Shown: positions 16,913 through 25,627, counted from the stretch's first letter. The stretch: 53,428 nt of DNA from Azospirillum thiophilum (GCF_001305595.1 NZ_CP012403.1:825001-878428), one strand, 5' to 3'. A program made the numbers and translations. The notes: generated from the letters alone by a model not told the origin.

Positions 16913-17707
16913 ATGACCCGCAACGGACCCGTCGCCCTGGTCTTCCACGCCCTGGTCGTCATCTTCATGCTGGCGCCGCTGGCCATCGTCTGCCTCGTCG
17001 CCTTCACGCCCGAAAACACGCTGTCGCTGCCGACCCGCGGCTTCTCGCTGCGCTGGTTCGAGGCGGTGTTCCACCACCCCGATTTCGTCCAGTCCTTCTG
17101 GAACAGCCTGTGGCTGGCCTTCCTGGCGGCGACGCTGGCGGTGGCGCTGGCGGTGCCGGCCTCGCTCGCCATCACGCGCTGGGAATTTCCCGGCCGCGGC
17201 TTCCTCAACGCGCTGTTCCTGTCGCCGCTGATCATCCCGCATCTGGTGCTGGGCGTTGCCATGCTGCGGCTGTTCGCCATCATCGGTGCCACCGGCAGTT
17301 TCGGCTGGCTGGTCGCGGCGCACATCGTCATCGTCACGCCCTATGTCATGCGCCTGCTGATCGCCGCGATCTCCGGTTTCGACCGCAGCGTGGAACAGGC
17401 CGCCTTCTCGCTGGGCGCCAGCGAGGCCACCGTGTTCCGCCGCGTCACCCTGCCGATGATCCTGCCCGGCGTGACCGGCGGCTGGCTGATCGCCTTCATC
17501 AACAGCTTCGACGAGCTGACCATGTCCATCTTCATCACCTCGCCGTCCACGGTGACGCTGCCGGTGCGGATGTACATGTACGCCACCGAATCCATCGACC
17601 CGATGATGGCGGCGGTGTCGGCGCTGATCATCGGCATCACTGCGGTCGCGGTCCTGCTGCTCGACCGCGTCTATGGGCTCGACCGCATCCTGGTCGGCCA
17701 GCACTGA
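16913..17707 (+). CDS. ABC transporter permease (PotC-like)
   Basis: 264 residues, six predicted membrane helices, EAA loop EQAAFSLGASEATVFRRVTLPMILPG at ~163-188. It pairs with the preceding permease. A typical PotC length and topology. The operon continues with the iron-sulfur protein after 51 bp. Confidence 0.92.
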   Translation: MTRNGPVALVFHALVVIFMLAPLAIVCLVAFTPENTLSLPTRGFSLRWFEAVFHHPDFVQSFWNSLWLAFLAATLAVALAVPASLAITRWEFPGRGFLNALFLSPLIIPHLVLGVAMLRLFAIIGATGSFGWLVAAHIVIVTPYVMRLLIAAISGFDRSVEQAAFSLGASEATVFRRVTLPMILPGVTGGWLIAFINSFDELTMSIFITSPSTVTLPVRMYMYATESIDPMMAAVSALIIGITAVAVLLLDRVYGLDRILVGQH

Positions 17708-17758
17708 GTCCGCGTCCGCGTTCTCTCCCGGCCGTCCTCTCTCCGGAGACCAGTCATC

Positions 17759-18049
17759 ATGGCTTTGCTGCAGCGTGTGGCCGAACAGGGCCGGCGCGTG
17801 GTCCGCTTCACCCTCGATGGGCGCCCGGTGGAGGCGCTGGAGGGCGACACCGTCATGACCGCCATGCTCACCAACGGCGAGCGGTTGCGGCAGTCGGAGT
17901 TCGCGGACGCGCCGCGCGCCGGCTTCTGCATGATGGGCGCCTGTCAGGATTGCTGGGTGCGGACGGAGGAGGGCGAGCGGCTGCGCGCCTGCGGCACCTT
18001 CATCGCCGACGGCATGCGCCTGCTGAGCGACGGGGAGTGGACGTCGTGA
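17759..18049 (+). CDS. [2Fe-2S] subunit of an HcnABC/opine-oxidase-like enzyme
   Basis: 96 residues. The cysteines of a plant-type [2Fe-2S] cluster are C57, C62, C65 and C78 (GFCMMGACQDC... RACGT). Length and motif match HcnA and the small subunits of octopine/nopaline oxidase and hydroxyproline dehydrogenase-like enzymes. It would pass electrons from the flavin subunits. Its TGA overlaps the GTG start of the next gene (GTGA). Operon context with an amine-type importer suggests oxidation of an imported amine, opine or imino acid. Confidence 0.88.
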   Translation: MALLQRVAEQGRRVVRFTLDGRPVEALEGDTVMTAMLTNGERLRQSEFADAPRAGFCMMGACQDCWVRTEEGERLRACGTFIADGMRLLSDGEWTS

Positions 18050-19458
18050 CCGCCCCGCTTCCTCCCGTCATCGTCGGCGCCGGCCCGGCCGGCATCCGCG
18101 CGGCGGAACGGCTGGTCGCTGCTGGCCTGCGTCCGGTGGTGATCGACGAGGCGGCGCGCTGGGGCGGGCAGATCTACCGCCAGCCGCCGGACGGGGGATT
18201 CACCCGGCCGAAGAAGGCGTTGTACGGCTTCGAGGTGGGCAAGGCCGATGCCGTCCATCGCGCCATGGCGGCGATCCGCGACCGCGTCGATTACCGGCCG
18301 CGCACGCTGGCCTGGAACTGCGAAGCCGGGGCGATCGACCTGCTGTGCGAGGGGGTGAGCGCGACGCTGCCCTTCAGCCATCTGATCCTGGCGACCGGCG
18401 CCACCGACCGCGTGCTGCCCTTCCCCGGCTGGACGCTGCCCGGCGTCTTCACGCTGGGCGGGTCGCAGGTGGCGCTGAAGTTCCAGGGCTGCGCCGTCGG
18501 CCGGCGGGTCGCCTTCCTCGGCACCGGGCCGCTGCTCTATCTGGTGGCCTACCAGTATCTGAAGGCCGGGGTCGAGCTGGCCGGCGTGTTCGACACCACG
18601 CCCTTCGTCGTCCAGGCCCGCGCCACCGCCGGGATGCTGCGCGATCCGGCGACCCTGGCCAAGGGGCTGCTGTTCGTCGCCATGCTGCGTGCCCATGGCG
18701 TGCCGGTTCGCAACGGCATCCGCCCGGTGCGTGCCGCAGGAACCGAGCGGGTCGAGGCGCTGGTCTGGCACGACGCGGGCGGGCGGGAGCACCGCACGCC
18801 CTGCGACGCCGTGGCCTTCGGGCTGGGGTTGCGGTCGGAAACCCAGCTCGCCGATCTGGCCGGCTGCCGCTTCCGCTTCGACGCCGCCGACCGCGCGTGG
18901 CTGCCGGAGCGGGATGCCGCCGGGCGCAGCTCGGTCGCCGGGGTCTATCTGGCCGGCGACGGCAGCGGCATCGCCGGGGCCGACGCGGCTGAGCTGGCGG
19001 GGGAGCGGGTGGCGCTGGCGCTGCTGGAGGATCTCGGCGAGGTAGTGGACGCGGCGCGGATGCGGGAGCTGGATCGCAGGCTGTCCGGCATCGCCGCCTT
19101 CCGCCGGACCCTGGACGCGGCCTTCCCCTTCCCGGACGATTGGGCGGATTCCATCGCCGACGACACCATGATCTGCCGCTGCGAGGGCGTCACCGCCGGT
19201 GTGCTGCGCGACGTCGCCCGCAACGGGCAGGCGCGCGAACTGAACCGGGCCAAGGCGCTGACCCGCACCGGCATGGGCCGCTGCCAGGGCCGGATGTGCG
19301 GCGCCACCACGGCGGAACTGCTGTCCCGCGCGCTCGGCACCGGACCCGATGGAGTGGGGCGCCTGCGCGCCCAGCCGCCGATCAAGCCGCTGCCCATCGC
19401 GACCGTTATCCCTTCTCCCAGGGGGGAAGAGGGTTCCGCCGGACGGGAGGTCGCGTGA
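18046..19458 (+). CDS. FAD-dependent oxidase subunit, HcnB/OoxA-like
   Basis: 470 residues from a GTG start overlapping the previous stop. The N-terminal FAD dinucleotide-binding motif is GAGPAG (11-16), a second one is near GRRVAFLGTGP (~152-162), and GVYLAGDGSGIAGADAA (~299-315) closes the FAD site. A C-terminal BFD-like domain carries four cysteines, C377, C379, C413 and C418, for a further [2Fe-2S] cluster. Length is close to HcnB (~465-470). The final ~22 residues (IPSPRGEEGSAGREVA) are coded by a GC-rich palindromic repeat like those between genes elsewhere, suggesting the repeat extended the reading frame. Confidence 0.9.
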   Translation: MTAPLPPVIVGAGPAGIRAAERLVAAGLRPVVIDEAARWGGQIYRQPPDGGFTRPKKALYGFEVGKADAVHRAMAAIRDRVDYRPRTLAWNCEAGAIDLLCEGVSATLPFSHLILATGATDRVLPFPGWTLPGVFTLGGSQVALKFQGCAVGRRVAFLGTGPLLYLVAYQYLKAGVELAGVFDTTPFVVQARATAGMLRDPATLAKGLLFVAMLRAHGVPVRNGIRPVRAAGTERVEALVWHDAGGREHRTPCDAVAFGLGLRSETQLADLAGCRFRFDAADRAWLPERDAAGRSSVAGVYLAGDGSGIAGADAAELAGERVALALLEDLGEVVDAARMRELDRRLSGIAAFRRTLDAAFPFPDDWADSIADDTMICRCEGVTAGVLRDVARNGQARELNRAKALTRTGMGRCQGRMCGATTAELLSRALGTGPDGVGRLRAQPPIKPLPIATVIPSPRGEEGSAGREVA

Positions 19459-20576
19459 TGCGCGAGAGGATCGACTGCGACGTCGCCATCGTCGGCGGCG
19501 GGATCGTCGGCGGTTCGGCGGCGCTGTTCCTGCGGCAGGCCGGCCTGTCGGTGACGTTGCTGGAGCGCGACTGGTGCGGCGCCAAGGCGAGCGGCGTCAA
19601 TTTCGGCGGCGTGCGCCGGCAGGGCCGCCCGCTGGAGCAACTGCCGCTGTCCCAGCGTGCGCACGCCATCTGGGGTCGGCTGCCGGAGTTGCTGGGCACC
19701 GACGTCGAATACATCCGCTCCGGCCATCTGAAGCTTGCGCGCAGCGACGCCGACCTGGACTCGCTGGTCGCCTACCGCGAGCGCACCGGGGGGTTCGGCC
19801 TGGGGCTGGAGATCATCGCCGGCGAGGAGTTCCGCCAGCGCTGGCCGGCGCTGGGCGACCGGGCGGTCGGCGGATCGCTCTGTCCGGAGGACGGGCATGC
19901 CAACCCGCGCCTCGTCTCCCCCGCCTTCGCCCGTGCCGCTGCGGCCCTGGGGGCGGATGTGCGCGAACAGACGCCGGTCGACCGGGTGGAGAAGGACGGC
20001 GACCGCTTCGTCCTGCTGGCCGGCGATGCGCTGGAGGTGCGGGCGCGCTTCCTGCTGAACACGGCCGGCGCCTGGTCGCTGCGGGTGGCGGAAGCGTTCG
20101 GTGAGACTGTTCCGCTTGAATCGCTGCATCCCAACATGGCGGTGACGGAGCCGCTGCCCCGCTTCCTCGACGTCAACATCGGGGTCGAGGGTGGCGGCGT
20201 CTATGGCCGGCAGGTGCCGCGCGGCAACATGGTGGTGGGTGGCGGGCGCGGTTTCGCGCTGGATGCCGACCGTGCCCGGCCGCAGCGCCACGCCGTGATG
20301 ACACTGATGCAGGACGCGGCCGAGCTGTTCCCGCAGCTGCGCCACGCCCATGTCATCCGCTGCTGGACCGGGGTGGAGGGCTATACGCCCGACCGCAACC
20401 CGGTCATCGGCCCCAGCCGCACCACGCCCGGCCTGTTCCACGCCTTCGGCTTCTCCGGCGCCGGTTTCCAGATCGGCCCCGGCGTCGGCCAGACGCTGGC
20501 AGAGCTCGTCACGACCGGCACTACGGCAATGCCGCTGGAGCCGTTCCGCATCGACCGTTTCCCGCCCATCGCCTAA
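19458..20576 (+). CDS. FAD-dependent oxidoreductase, DAO family, HcnC/OoxB-like
   Basis: 372 residues; ATG at 19458 shares one base with the previous TGA (TGATG). N-terminal FAD motif GGGIVGG (13-19), central substrate-binding region of the D-amino acid oxidase/sarcosine oxidase family, and C-terminal WTGVEGYTPDRNPVIGP and GFSGAGFQIGPGVG. It is probably the substrate-oxidising subunit of the three-protein complex. True HcnC is somewhat longer (~417). Substrate could be an opine, D-hydroxyproline-like imino acid or secondary amine; the sequence alone does not decide. Confidence 0.9.
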   Translation: MRERIDCDVAIVGGGIVGGSAALFLRQAGLSVTLLERDWCGAKASGVNFGGVRRQGRPLEQLPLSQRAHAIWGRLPELLGTDVEYIRSGHLKLARSDADLDSLVAYRERTGGFGLGLEIIAGEEFRQRWPALGDRAVGGSLCPEDGHANPRLVSPAFARAAAALGADVREQTPVDRVEKDGDRFVLLAGDALEVRARFLLNTAGAWSLRVAEAFGETVPLESLHPNMAVTEPLPRFLDVNIGVEGGGVYGRQVPRGNMVVGGGRGFALDADRARPQRHAVMTLMQDAAELFPQLRHAHVIRCWTGVEGYTPDRNPVIGPSRTTPGLFHAFGFSGAGFQIGPGVGQTLAELVTTGTTAMPLEPFRIDRFPPIA

Positions 20577-20608
20577 GACTTCATCCCCTGGCCCATTGGA
20601 GGACGTGC

Positions 20609-21670
20609 ATGCCCACCTTGCGTTCCCTGTCGCTCACCGGTCTCGCCACGGTTGCCATCGCCGCCACCGCGGCGCTCGCCACCCCCGCCGCCGCCCAGAC
20701 CAAGACGGTCTATATCGGCATGAACGGCGGCACGATGGAGAAGACCTACACCGAGCATGTCTTCCCGGCCTTCGAGAAGGCCACCGGCATCAAGGTGGTG
20801 GTGGTCCCCGGCACCTCGTCGGACATCCTCGCCAAGCTGCAGGCGCAGAAGGACAACCCGCAGATGCACGTCGTCTTCCTCGACGACGGGCTGATGTACC
20901 GCGCCATCGGCATGGGGTTGTGCCAGAAGATGGAGCCCTCGCCGGTGCTGAACGAGGTCTACCCGTCCTCGCGCATGAAGGGCGACATGGCGGTCGGCGT
21001 CAACATGGGCATGACTGGCCTCGCATATAACAAGGCGATGTTCGCCGAGAAGGGCTGGGCGCCGCCGACCAGCTGGATGGATCTGGCCGATGCCAAGTAC
21101 AAGGGCAAGATCGTCGTCCAGTCGGCCGCCAGCAGCTCCTTCGGCCTGCACGCCTTCCTGATGTACAATCGCATCAAGGGCGGCAGCGAGACCAACGTCG
21201 ATCCGGGCTTCACCACCTGGCGCAAGACCATCGGCCCGAACGTGCTGGAATACATCCCCAGCTCGGCCAAGATCGCCGAGATGGTGCAGACCAATGAGGC
21301 GGCCATCTTCCCGCTCACCCCGACCGGTGTCGGCACGCTGAAGGCCAAGGGCATCCCGGTGGAGTATGTCCAGCCCAAGGAAGGTTCGGTCGTGCTGATG
21401 GTCGGCGAATGCGTCGTCGCCAAGAACCCCGACAACGAGGCCGCCCAGAAGCTCGCGGCCTATCTGCTGAGCCAGGAGGCCCAGCTGGCCGCCCTGCAAT
21501 ATGGCGCGCAGATCCCGTCCAACACCAAGGTCGCCGCCCCGGCCGACGTCGCCGACGACATGAACAGGTTCCAGGGCTACATGAAGACCGCCGTGACGGT
21601 GGACTGGGACGTGATCAACGAGAAGCGCCCGGACTGGAACCAGCGCTGGAACAAGGAAATCGAACGGTAA
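20609..21670 (+). CDS. ABC transporter substrate-binding protein, polyamine type
   Basis: 353 residues with a signal peptide (residues 1-29, ending TPAAAQ). The mature protein is a family-1/PotD-like solute-binding fold: VYIGMNGGTMEKTYTEHVFPAFEKATG, FLDDGLMYRAIGMGLC, VGVNMGMTGLAYNK. A ribosome binding site TTGGAGG lies upstream. It follows the oxidase genes by 32 bp and delivers substrate to the ABC ATPase/permeases at the start of the operon. Placement of the binding protein last, after the enzyme genes, ties enzyme and uptake to one substrate. Confidence 0.92.
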   Translation: MPTLRSLSLTGLATVAIAATAALATPAAAQTKTVYIGMNGGTMEKTYTEHVFPAFEKATGIKVVVVPGTSSDILAKLQAQKDNPQMHVVFLDDGLMYRAIGMGLCQKMEPSPVLNEVYPSSRMKGDMAVGVNMGMTGLAYNKAMFAEKGWAPPTSWMDLADAKYKGKIVVQSAASSSFGLHAFLMYNRIKGGSETNVDPGFTTWRKTIGPNVLEYIPSSAKIAEMVQTNEAAIFPLTPTGVGTLKAKGIPVEYVQPKEGSVVLMVGECVVAKNPDNEAAQKLAAYLLSQEAQLAALQYGAQIPSNTKVAAPADVADDMNRFQGYMKTAVTVDWDVINEKRPDWNQRWNKEIER

Positions 21671-21687
21671 GGGCAGGGTCTTCGCCC

Positions 21688-21800
21688 CCTCCCTAACTCT
21701 CCCCCGATGTCGCGGGAGAGGGAACTCCGCCGCTCTCGTGCTCCCCCCTTCTCCCGCGCTCGGACCGACCTTTGGTCTGCCGAGTGCGGGGGGGCGGGGG
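21688..21800. repeat. Dispersed GC-rich intergenic repeat, copy 1
   Basis: Downstream of the binding-protein gene lies CCCCCTCCCTAACTCTCCCC, then CGCGGGAGAGGGAACTCCGC and CGCTC. A near-identical block occurs at 41344-41402. It contains inverted CTCTCCC/GGGAGAG arms able to form a hairpin, and a second hairpin CTCGG...CCGAG at 21759-21784. It looks like a REP-type element; it may also stop or stabilise the operon transcript. Confidence 0.7.
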
Positions 21801-21813
21801 GCAACCCCTCGCG

Positions 21814-22284
21814 TCACCCCAGCCGCTTCTCCATCGCGTAGTTGTGGATCGGCACCGTCCCGATCCGCAGGTCCCGTCGTGCCAGCAGCGTGAAGCCTCG
21901 GCGCAGGAAGACGGGCCGCGCCGCTTCGCTCGCCTCCACATGCAGGCAGGGATAGCCGAGTGCGACGGCCCGCGCCTCCAGCTCGTCGATCAGGGCCGAC
22001 ACCACGCCCCGGCCCGCCGCCTCCGGCGCGCAATAGAGGAAGTTGATGTGCCCGTCGGGCTCGACGTCGCTGAAGGCCAGCGGGCGGTCGTCGTCGTCCG
22101 CTGCGACCAGGGCGACGCGGCCGTCGGTGTAGGCCTGCCGGATCCGCTCCACTGTCGGCGCCTGGGCCGCCCAGGCCGCCACCTGCTCCGGCGTGTAGAA
22201 GCGCGGCCCGATGGCGAGGACGGAGCGGCTGTAGAGCGCCGCCAGCAGCGGCGCGTCGGACGGGCGGTAGTCGCGGATCTTCAT
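21814..22284 (-). CDS. GNAT-family N-acetyltransferase
   Basis: 156 residues from ATG 22284 (MKIRDYRPSDAPLLAALYSRSV, a typical GNAT beta-1/alpha-1 start), preferred over upstream in-frame starts that lack family match. The acetyl-CoA loop is the AAGRGV segment at ~105-110, followed by ALIDELEARAVALGYPCLHVEASEAARPVFLRRGF, the classical motif A/B order. Substrate unknown: a small amine or a protein N-terminus. It lies 31 bp after the PQQ-type dehydrogenase gene and is probably cotranscribed with it. Confidence 0.87.
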   Translation of the reverse strand: MKIRDYRPSDAPLLAALYSRSVLAIGPRFYTPEQVAAWAAQAPTVERIRQAYTDGRVALVAADDDDRPLAFSDVEPDGHINFLYCAPEAAGRGVVSALIDELEARAVALGYPCLHVEASEAARPVFLRRGFTLLARRDLRIGTVPIHNYAMEKRLG

Positions 22285-22315
22285 GCCCCGGTTCCCAGTG
22301 GCGTTGTTTCGGCGG

Positions 22316-23467
22316 TTATTGCGCCGGCGCCAATCGCAAGACCGCGCCGTCGGCGGCGTCGGTGATGACGTAGAGGGCGTCGTCCGGTCCCTGTGCCACA
22401 TCGCGGATGCGGGCGTCGAGCGGAATGCGCTCCACCTCCTTCGCGCCGGTCCCATCGATGGCGACCCGCACCAGCCCCCTGGCGCCGAGGCCGCCGATCA
22501 GCGCGCTGCCCCGCCAGTCGGGAAACAGCGCGCCGCCGTAGAACAGCATGCCGGACGGCGAGATCACCGGCGTCCAGTGGATCACCGCATCGGTCAGGTC
22601 CCTGCGGGTCGGCGGGTCGGGGATGTCGCGGCCGTCGTAATGGTTGCCCCAGCTCACCACCGGCCAGCCGTAATTCTTGCCGGCTTCCGGCCGGTTCAGC
22701 TCGTCGCCGCCCTTCGGCCCCATCTCCGCGACCCACAGGCTGCCGGTGCGCGGGTCGATGGCCGCCGCCTCGATGTTGCGATGGCCGTAGGACCAGATGG
22801 CGCCGGCCGCCCTGGCGTTCCTGGCGAAGGGGTTGTCCGAAGGGATCGACCCGTCGCGGGTCAGCCGGACCACCTTGCCCAGCGTGACCGCGCGGTCCTG
22901 CGCCGGGTCGAACATGTTGCGCTCGCCCAAGGTCAGGAAGATGTGGCCGTCGGGCGCGAAGACGATGCGGTTGCCGAAATGGTTGCCGCCGGTCACCTTG
23001 GGCGCCTGCCGGAAGATCACCTGGAAATTCTCGATCCCGCCGTCGGTCAGCGTCCCGCGCCCCAGCGCGGTGCCGGCGGTCCCCTTCTCCCCCGGTTCGG
23101 CGAAGGACAGGTAGATCGTCCGGTTCTGCGCGAATTGCGGGTCCACCGCCACGTCCATCAGCCCGCCCTGGCCCTGGGCGAAGACCTTCGGCGTACCGGC
23201 CAGCGGCGCCGACAGCGAACCGTCACGCGCCAGGAGACGCAGCCGCCCCGGCTTTTCCGTCACCAATGCCCGTCCGTCGGGCAGGAAATCGATGCCCCAG
23301 GGACGGTCCAGTCCCTCGGCGATCCGGGTGACCGCCACCGGCCCGGCGCTGGTGGAGACGGTCCTGACCGCCTTGCCCGCGCCCGGCTGCGCCTGTGCCA
23401 TGGCGGGTGCGGGAGACGCCAGCGCGGCCAGAAGGGCGGCGGCCGACAGGGTCAGGGTGATGCGCAT
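22316..23467 (-). CDS. PQQ-dependent sugar dehydrogenase (YliI/Asd-like), periplasmic
   Basis: 383 residues; the start at 23467 has GGAGG ten bases upstream and begins a clean signal peptide (MRITLTLSAAALLAALASPA). The mature domain is a six-bladed beta-propeller of the glucose/sorbosone dehydrogenase type: GLDRPWGIDFLPDGRALVTEKPGRLRLL, GGNHFGNRIVFAPDGHIFLTLGERN, GHRNIEAAAIDPRTGSLWVAEMGPKGGDELN. These enzymes oxidise aldose sugars in the periplasm with PQQ and calcium. No PQQ biosynthesis genes are in the window. Confidence 0.9.
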   Translation of the reverse strand: MRITLTLSAAALLAALASPAPAMAQAQPGAGKAVRTVSTSAGPVAVTRIAEGLDRPWGIDFLPDGRALVTEKPGRLRLLARDGSLSAPLAGTPKVFAQGQGGLMDVAVDPQFAQNRTIYLSFAEPGEKGTAGTALGRGTLTDGGIENFQVIFRQAPKVTGGNHFGNRIVFAPDGHIFLTLGERNMFDPAQDRAVTLGKVVRLTRDGSIPSDNPFARNARAAGAIWSYGHRNIEAAAIDPRTGSLWVAEMGPKGGDELNRPEAGKNYGWPVVSWGNHYDGRDIPDPPTRRDLTDAVIHWTPVISPSGMLFYGGALFPDWRGSALIGGLGARGLVRVAIDGTGAKEVERIPLDARIRDVAQGPDDALYVITDAADGAVLRLAPAQ

Positions 23468-23584
23468 CACGATCCTCCGATGAGCGGGTTGGCCCGGCAA
23501 GTCGCCCCTTCAGGTGGTGGCGCCGAGCGGACGGCCAATAGCCGCTCGCCGAAAGATGCGTGAAAGACCCGGGGCCGCCTCGCC

Positions 23585-24295
23585 CTATTCCAATTCCATC
23601 TCCTGGATGTAGCTGGTCAATGCGCAGCTGGCGTTCAGCATGTGGGCGCGCATGCAGCGGGCGGCCTCGTCGCCGTCGCCGCGGGCCATGGCGGCGAGGA
23701 TGGCGCCATGCTCGGCATGCGAGGTCGCCAGCCGGTCGCCGTGGCGCAGCTGGGTGCGGCGGAAGGCGGCGAGGCGGGCGCGCACGCCGACCGCCTGTTC
23801 CGCCATGAACTGGTTGTGGGTGGCGTGGTAGATCGCCTCGTGGAAGCGGCGGTTGAAATCGTCGTAGGCGCTGAGGTCGCCGCCCTGCACCATGACGGCC
23901 GAGGACTCGTGCATGGTCTGGAGCCGGCTGCGCTCGACCGGGGTGATGCGGTAGGTGGCGAGGCGGACGCACATGGCTTCCATCTCCGCCGTCATCTCGA
24001 ACATGTCCATGATCCGTTCGGCGGTCATGGTGGCGACGACCACGCCGCGTCGCGGCCGGACCTCCACCATGCCGGTGGTGGCGAGCTGGCGCAGCGCCTC
24101 GCGCACCGGCGTGCGGGAGGCGCCGAAGCGCTGGCCGATCTGCTGTTCGTCGAGCGGCGTGCCGGGTTTGAGGCGGCCGGTCGCGATCTCGTCGGCCAGC
24201 GCCACGCGGATCAGGTCGGACAGCAGCCCCTTCTCCTCCGAAACGACGTCGGTCCCGGTCGGGGCGGGTTGGGGGTCGAACTGGTCCACGGGCAT
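23585..24295 (-). CDS. GntR-family regulator (FCD type), likely malonate regulator
   Basis: 236 residues. Winged helix domain at ~25-90 (LADEIATGRLKPGTPLDEQQIGQRFGASRTPVREALRQL) and an all-helical FCD ligand domain at ~95-225 with the metal-binding His pattern (FHEAIYHATHN, HAEHGAILAAM, MRAHM). ATG 24295 sits only two bases after GGAGG; a GTG at 24289 is better spaced and may be the real start. MatR/MdcY regulators of malonate genes belong to this family, and the gene lies directly after madM, so it probably represses madLM and the divergent mdc operon in the absence of malonate. Confidence 0.9.
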   Translation of the reverse strand: MPVDQFDPQPAPTGTDVVSEEKGLLSDLIRVALADEIATGRLKPGTPLDEQQIGQRFGASRTPVREALRQLATTGMVEVRPRRGVVVATMTAERIMDMFEMTAEMEAMCVRLATYRITPVERSRLQTMHESSAVMVQGGDLSAYDDFNRRFHEAIYHATHNQFMAEQAVGVRARLAAFRRTQLRHGDRLATSHAEHGAILAAMARGDGDEAARCMRAHMLNASCALTSYIQEMELE

Positions 24296-24311
24296 GCCTC
24301 CGGCGTCTCGG

Positions 24312-24357
24312 CAGGTTTCCCCCGGGGCCGGGCTTGTGCCCGGTCCGGGGAAACCTG
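24312..24357 (-). repeat. Long hairpin between madM and gntR
   Basis: CAGGTTTCCCC (24312-24322) pairs with GGGGAAACCTG (24347-24357), and inside it GCCGGGC pairs with GCCCGG around TTGT. It lies in the 145-bp gap between the madM stop and the gntR start, on the common transcript. There is no T tract. It may end most madLM transcripts, limit gntR expression or protect the madLM mRNA 3-prime end. Confidence 0.6.
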
Positions 24358-24440
24358 TTCGGTCGCGGGCAGGATAGACAGGCCGGGCGGCCGGTGGAAG
24401 GGTTGCCGGTTCGCCCGCCGCCGGTTCGCCGGTTGTCGGT

Positions 24441-25217
24441 TCAGCCGCCCATCACGGCGCGGGTGGCGAGGAACAGGATCGACGGTCCCATCAGGCAGCC
24501 GAGCCCGGTGTAGAAGGTCGCCGTCATCGCGCCGTAGGGCACGAGCTTGGGATCGGTCGCGGCCAGCCCGCCGGCCACGCCGCTGGTGGTACCCATCAGC
24601 CCGCCGAAGACCATGGCGCTGCGCGGGTTGTCCAGCCCGATGAAGGGGGCCACGAACGGCGTGCCGATCATCACCAGCACCGATTTCACCAGCCCGGCGG
24701 CGATGCTGAGCGCCATCACGTCGGAACTCGCCCCCAATGCCGCGCCGGTGACCGGGCCGACGATGTAGGTGACCGCCCCGGCGCCGATGGTTGTCATGCT
24801 GACCGGATCGGAATAGCCGAAGGCCAGCGCCACCGCCGCCCCGACCACGAAGGACAGTAGGACGCCGGTGAACAGCGACACCACGCCGCTGAGGCCGGCC
24901 TGGCGGATTTCGCCGAAACTGACGCCGAAGGCGGTGGAGACGATGGCGAAATCGCGCAGCATCGCGCCGCCCATGATGCCGATGCCCGACAGCAGCTTGA
25001 TGTCGGCGACCCCGTTGTGCCCGCCGGTGGCGACGCCGCCGGCATAGGCCAGCAGAAGGCCGAGCATGATGGCGATGGCGGAGCCGTGCAGGCGGCCGCG
25101 CGTGAAGAGTCGGGACAGCCAGTAGGAGAGCCAGATGGTGGCGCCGACGATGGCGAAGGCGGTCACCAGACCGTTCTTGCTCATCACGCTGGACAGGATG
25201 TCGAACATCGCGGTCAC
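24441..25217 (-). CDS. madM: Malonate transporter, MadM subunit
   Basis: 258 residues, almost entirely membrane-embedded with about eight helices. The Gly-rich stretches GGVATGGHNGVADIKLLSGIGIMGGAMLRDFAIVSTAFGV and GGLMGTTSGVAGGLAATDPKLVPYGAM are typical of MadM. MadLM forms a two-component, sodium-coupled malonate carrier in the Malonomonas and Pseudomonas systems. Its ATG overlaps the madL stop (ATGA at 25214-25217). It supplies malonate to the decarboxylase encoded on the opposite strand. Confidence 0.92.
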   Translation of the reverse strand: MTAMFDILSSVMSKNGLVTAFAIVGATIWLSYWLSRLFTRGRLHGSAIAIMLGLLLAYAGGVATGGHNGVADIKLLSGIGIMGGAMLRDFAIVSTAFGVSFGEIRQAGLSGVVSLFTGVLLSFVVGAAVALAFGYSDPVSMTTIGAGAVTYIVGPVTGAALGASSDVMALSIAAGLVKSVLVMIGTPFVAPFIGLDNPRSAMVFGGLMGTTSGVAGGLAATDPKLVPYGAMTATFYTGLGCLMGPSILFLATRAVMGG

Positions 25218-25627
25218 TCCCCGCTCTTCAGGGTCAGGGCGGCGCCGGGTGCCGCCTCGCGCCGCGACGATGCGGGCTGGCCGATGCGGGCGATCACCGG
25301 GACCAGCGCGAAGCTCAGGACCACCGCCAGCACCCCGGCGAGCAGGGCGGCAGGCCCGCCCTTCACCGCCGCAACCACGTCCTGCTGGGCGGCCATGGCG
25401 ACGACGATGGGGATGTACATGGCGCTCCAGAAGCCGATGCCCTGCTGCGCCGGCACGTCCAGCCGCAGGGTCCGGCGCAGATGATCGGTGGACAGGATCA
25501 GCAGCAGCATGGCGATGCCGACGCCGCCGACATTCGCCTTGACCCCGATCAGGCTCCCCAGCAGATCGCCGACCACCATGCCGACGAGCATGCAGGCCGA
25601 CAGCAGGGCGACACCATAGACGACCAT
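25214..25627 (-). CDS. madL: Malonate transporter, MadL subunit
   Basis: 137 residues with four hydrophobic helices (MVVYGVALLSACMLVGMVVGDLLGSLIG..., GVGIAMLLLILSTDHLR..., GIGFWSAMYIPIVVAMAAQQDVVAAV..., GVLAVVLSFALVPVI). Length and the SAMYIPIVVAMAAQQDVV segment are characteristic of MadL. A strong ribosome binding site (GGAGAAGGAG) precedes the ATG. First gene of the leftward madL-madM-gntR unit. Confidence 0.92.
   Translation of the reverse strand: MVVYGVALLSACMLVGMVVGDLLGSLIGVKANVGGVGIAMLLLILSTDHLRRTLRLDVPAQQGIGFWSAMYIPIVVAMAAQQDVVAAVKGGPAALLAGVLAVVLSFALVPVIARIGQPASSRREAAPGAALTLKSGE

Noticed and set aside
17759..20576. Assignment as hydrogen cyanide synthase hcnABC
   Set aside because: Subunit pattern fits, but the genes are embedded in an ABC uptake operon with an IclR regulator, which favours a catabolic amine/opine/imino-acid oxidase; kept as HcnABC-like only.
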